Positions 62,826 through 64,000 of a stretch of DNA of 64,000 nucleotides are shown in pieces. The first letter of the stretch is position 1, and each line of letters starts with the position of its first letter. The position numbers and the translations under genes were made by a program. Below the pieces are notes generated by a model, which ran no database searches, was not told where the DNA came from, and saw only the letters and a list, made by a program, of their open reading frames with translations. This DNA is from Phycisphaerae bacterium RAS1 (GTDB taxonomy: Bacteria; Planctomycetota; Phycisphaerae; UBA1845; Fen-1342), in assembly GCA_007859745.1 (NCBI GenBank), contig SMLU01000001.1, forward strand, positions 1,302,001 through 1,366,000. Direction: 5' to 3'.

Positions 62826-63466
62826 AGCCCAGTGGGCCGGAGACGCTTGAATCGCTGGCGCGAGCCGCGGCGGCGGGAGACGAGGCCGCGTTCGAGCGGC
62901 TGCACGATCGACTGCGGGCGGGCCTGGAGCGTTTTCTGCTCAAGCGAACGGGCAAGCGGCGCGATCTGGCGGATGAGCTGGCGCAGCGGGCATGGGTCGA
63001 GATGTGGCGGGCGCTGCGCGAACGGCGCTACGATCCCGACCGGGCAGCGTTCTCCACTTTCCTATACGCGATCGCGTACAAGCTGTGGATGCAGCACTGC
63101 CGGGCGAATCGGGAATCGACGGGCGCCGCCACGGCCGACGACCCCGTGCTGGAAGCGCTCCAGCACCAGCCGAATCGGCTGGATGAATTGCACCTCGTCG
63201 AGCTCCTGGAAGCGCTGCGCGGCTGCCGCGAACAATCCGATGGGCCCGGCAGCCTGACGGCGGAGGAGCGGGAGCTGCTGAACGTGCTGGCCGAGGGGGC
63301 CAGCGAGCGGCAGGCGGCCGAGCGGCTGGGCCTGGCGGCGAGCACGGTGAACGCCCGCAAGCGCGCGGCCTATGCAAAGCTGCGCGCTTGCCTGGCGGCG
63401 AAGGGGTTTGATGGCGGTTACGGGATCGCGTCTACTGACTTTCCAGCACGACGACGAACGGATTGA
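62822..63466 (+). CDS. ECF-type RNA polymerase sigma factor (second)
   Basis: 214 residues, GTG start. Region 2: LADELAQRAWVEMWRALRER and FSTFLYAIAYKLWMQHCRAN; region 4: LTAEERELLNVLAEGASERQ and AAERLGLAASTVNARKRAAY with the helix-turn-helix. Coupled to trmB. Unusual end: the last 12 codons overlap the dockerin gene on the other strand by 35 bp, tail to tail. Confidence 0.88.
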   Translation: MKPSGPETLESLARAAAAGDEAAFERLHDRLRAGLERFLLKRTGKRRDLADELAQRAWVEMWRALRERRYDPDRAAFSTFLYAIAYKLWMQHCRANRESTGAATADDPVLEALQHQPNRLDELHLVELLEALRGCREQSDGPGSLTAEERELLNVLAEGASERQAAERLGLAASTVNARKRAAYAKLRACLAAKGFDGGYGIASTDFPARRRTD

Positions 63467-64000
63467 TGTCCAGCACGTCGACGCTGCCGTCATGGTTCGC
63501 GTCGGCGTTGAAAATGTCGCACGATGGGAAGAGCTGGTAGTACGCGCTCGGATTCAGCAGCGCCTGCGCGAACGGGTTGATGTCCAGCACGTTTACCGCG
63601 CCGTCGCAGTTCATGTCGCCCGTGCCGCCACCCAGCGAGAGCTCGATCCGATACGCCTCCGTGCGGCCGTTGCTGCGTCGCCCGTGGCCGATGATGAAGC
63701 GGCCGTCCGGCGTCATGGCGGACGCGATGTCGAGCGTCTGCCAGCCGTTCAGGCTGACGCCGTAGTCGTTCACCAGGGCCGACCAGAGCGTGCGCATGCC
63801 GCGGACCGGATCCCAGATGAACGCACGATCGCCGGAGTAGCCGACGATGAGGTGGCCGTCGGCGCGGATGGCCTGGGCGACGGCCACCACATCGCCGGAC
63901 AAGGTTCCGAGCTGCACAAGATCGACGGTCTCGTCAATCCGCCAGTAGCACGCGCTCGCGCCGCTCAGCGTGTAGAGGCCGCCGAGCACGTAGCGGCCGT
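63432..64000 (-). CDS. Exported dockerin protein, N-terminus beyond window
   Basis: At least 189 codons; open at the window end, so the N-terminus is missing. HAF-type repeats (IVGYSGDRAFIWDPVRGMRT and FIIGHGRRSNGRTEAYRI) give a beta-propeller-like surface domain. The C-terminus has two dockerin-like calcium motifs: GDMNCDGAVNVLDINPFAQA and NHDGSVDVLDINPFVVV. The same kind of ending closes the 905-residue protein at 18.9 kb. Secreted or surface-bound protein. Confidence 0.82.
   Translation of the reverse strand, partial: GRYVLGGLYTLSGASACYWRIDETVDLVQLGTLSGDVVAVAQAIRADGHLIVGYSGDRAFIWDPVRGMRTLWSALVNDYGVSLNGWQTLDIASAMTPDGRFIIGHGRRSNGRTEAYRIELSLGGGTGDMNCDGAVNVLDINPFAQALLNPSAYYQLFPSCDIFNADANHDGSVDVLDINPFVVVLESQ

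Overview
The window is about two-thirds G+C, densely coded on both strands, and looks like chromosome of a planctomycete, most likely of the Phycisphaerae. The case rests on a combination: dockerin-like C-termini of the GDxNCDGxVNxLDIN type, a DUF2231/planctomycete-type cytochrome c fusion, a prepilin-like protein with an H-X10-DG tail, an ECF sigma factor placed directly before a kinase-TPR protein, a HYExAFE protein, and many zinc-ribbon membrane proteins. No rRNA, tRNA or CRISPR array was recognised.

Layout. 1-8.6 kb: exported metalloprotease (cut by the window edge), cytochrome c fusion, rpoN, icd with two small unknown genes behind it, a zinc-ribbon membrane protein and a photolyase. 9-18.5 kb: GT87-like membrane glycosyltransferase, prepilin-like protein, two-motif retropepsin, HYExAFE protein, MlaF-like ATPase, lysC, an isolated atpC and an EamA transporter. 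18.5-29.3 kb: a large secreted Cys-rich dockerin protein with a long structured leader, a Mut7-C protein, a vanadium haloperoxidase-like lipoprotein, a membrane GT-C/TPR protein and small exported proteins. 29.4-36.7 kb: addB-addA (double-strand-break repair), overlapping by 4 bp. 36.7-41.4 kb: TetR regulator, a large exported protein and a decayed REP-associated tyrosine transposase (RAYT) flanked by REP palindromes. 41.5-49 kb: fahA, rarA, 5-formyl-THF cyclo-ligase, a LysM protein and an ECF sigma factor. 49-52 kb: Ser/Thr kinase with TPRs. 52.3-58.9 kb: a small defence/toxin-antitoxin island on the minus strand (type IIG-like restriction-modification enzyme, HepT/MntA, an EVE-like domain plus nuclease protein, DUF4258/YgiT). 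58.9-64 kb: lepA, DUF6265-like lipoprotein, PilZ protein, trmB, a second ECF sigma factor and a dockerin protein cut by the window edge.

The most unusual property is the number and variety of palindromic repeats. At least seven families recur or stand as large inverted repeats: A (62-63 bp), B (97-98 bp in four of five copies), C (29 bp REP), D (about 70 bp), E (a perfect 52-bp palindrome), F, and two inverted arrays made of short words. They sit between genes, but some are read through in frame inside genes: in the restriction-modification enzyme, in AddA, in a GT-C/TPR protein and inside the activation segment of the kinase. Family C is physically tied to the broken RAYT gene, which itself carries a REP insertion. 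A 220-bp non-autonomous-looking relative (REP, RAYT 3' tail, REP) sits at the 3' end of addA between 41-bp imperfect direct repeats. I regard this as the best candidate for an undescribed mobile system. All identities were judged by eye, without database searches.
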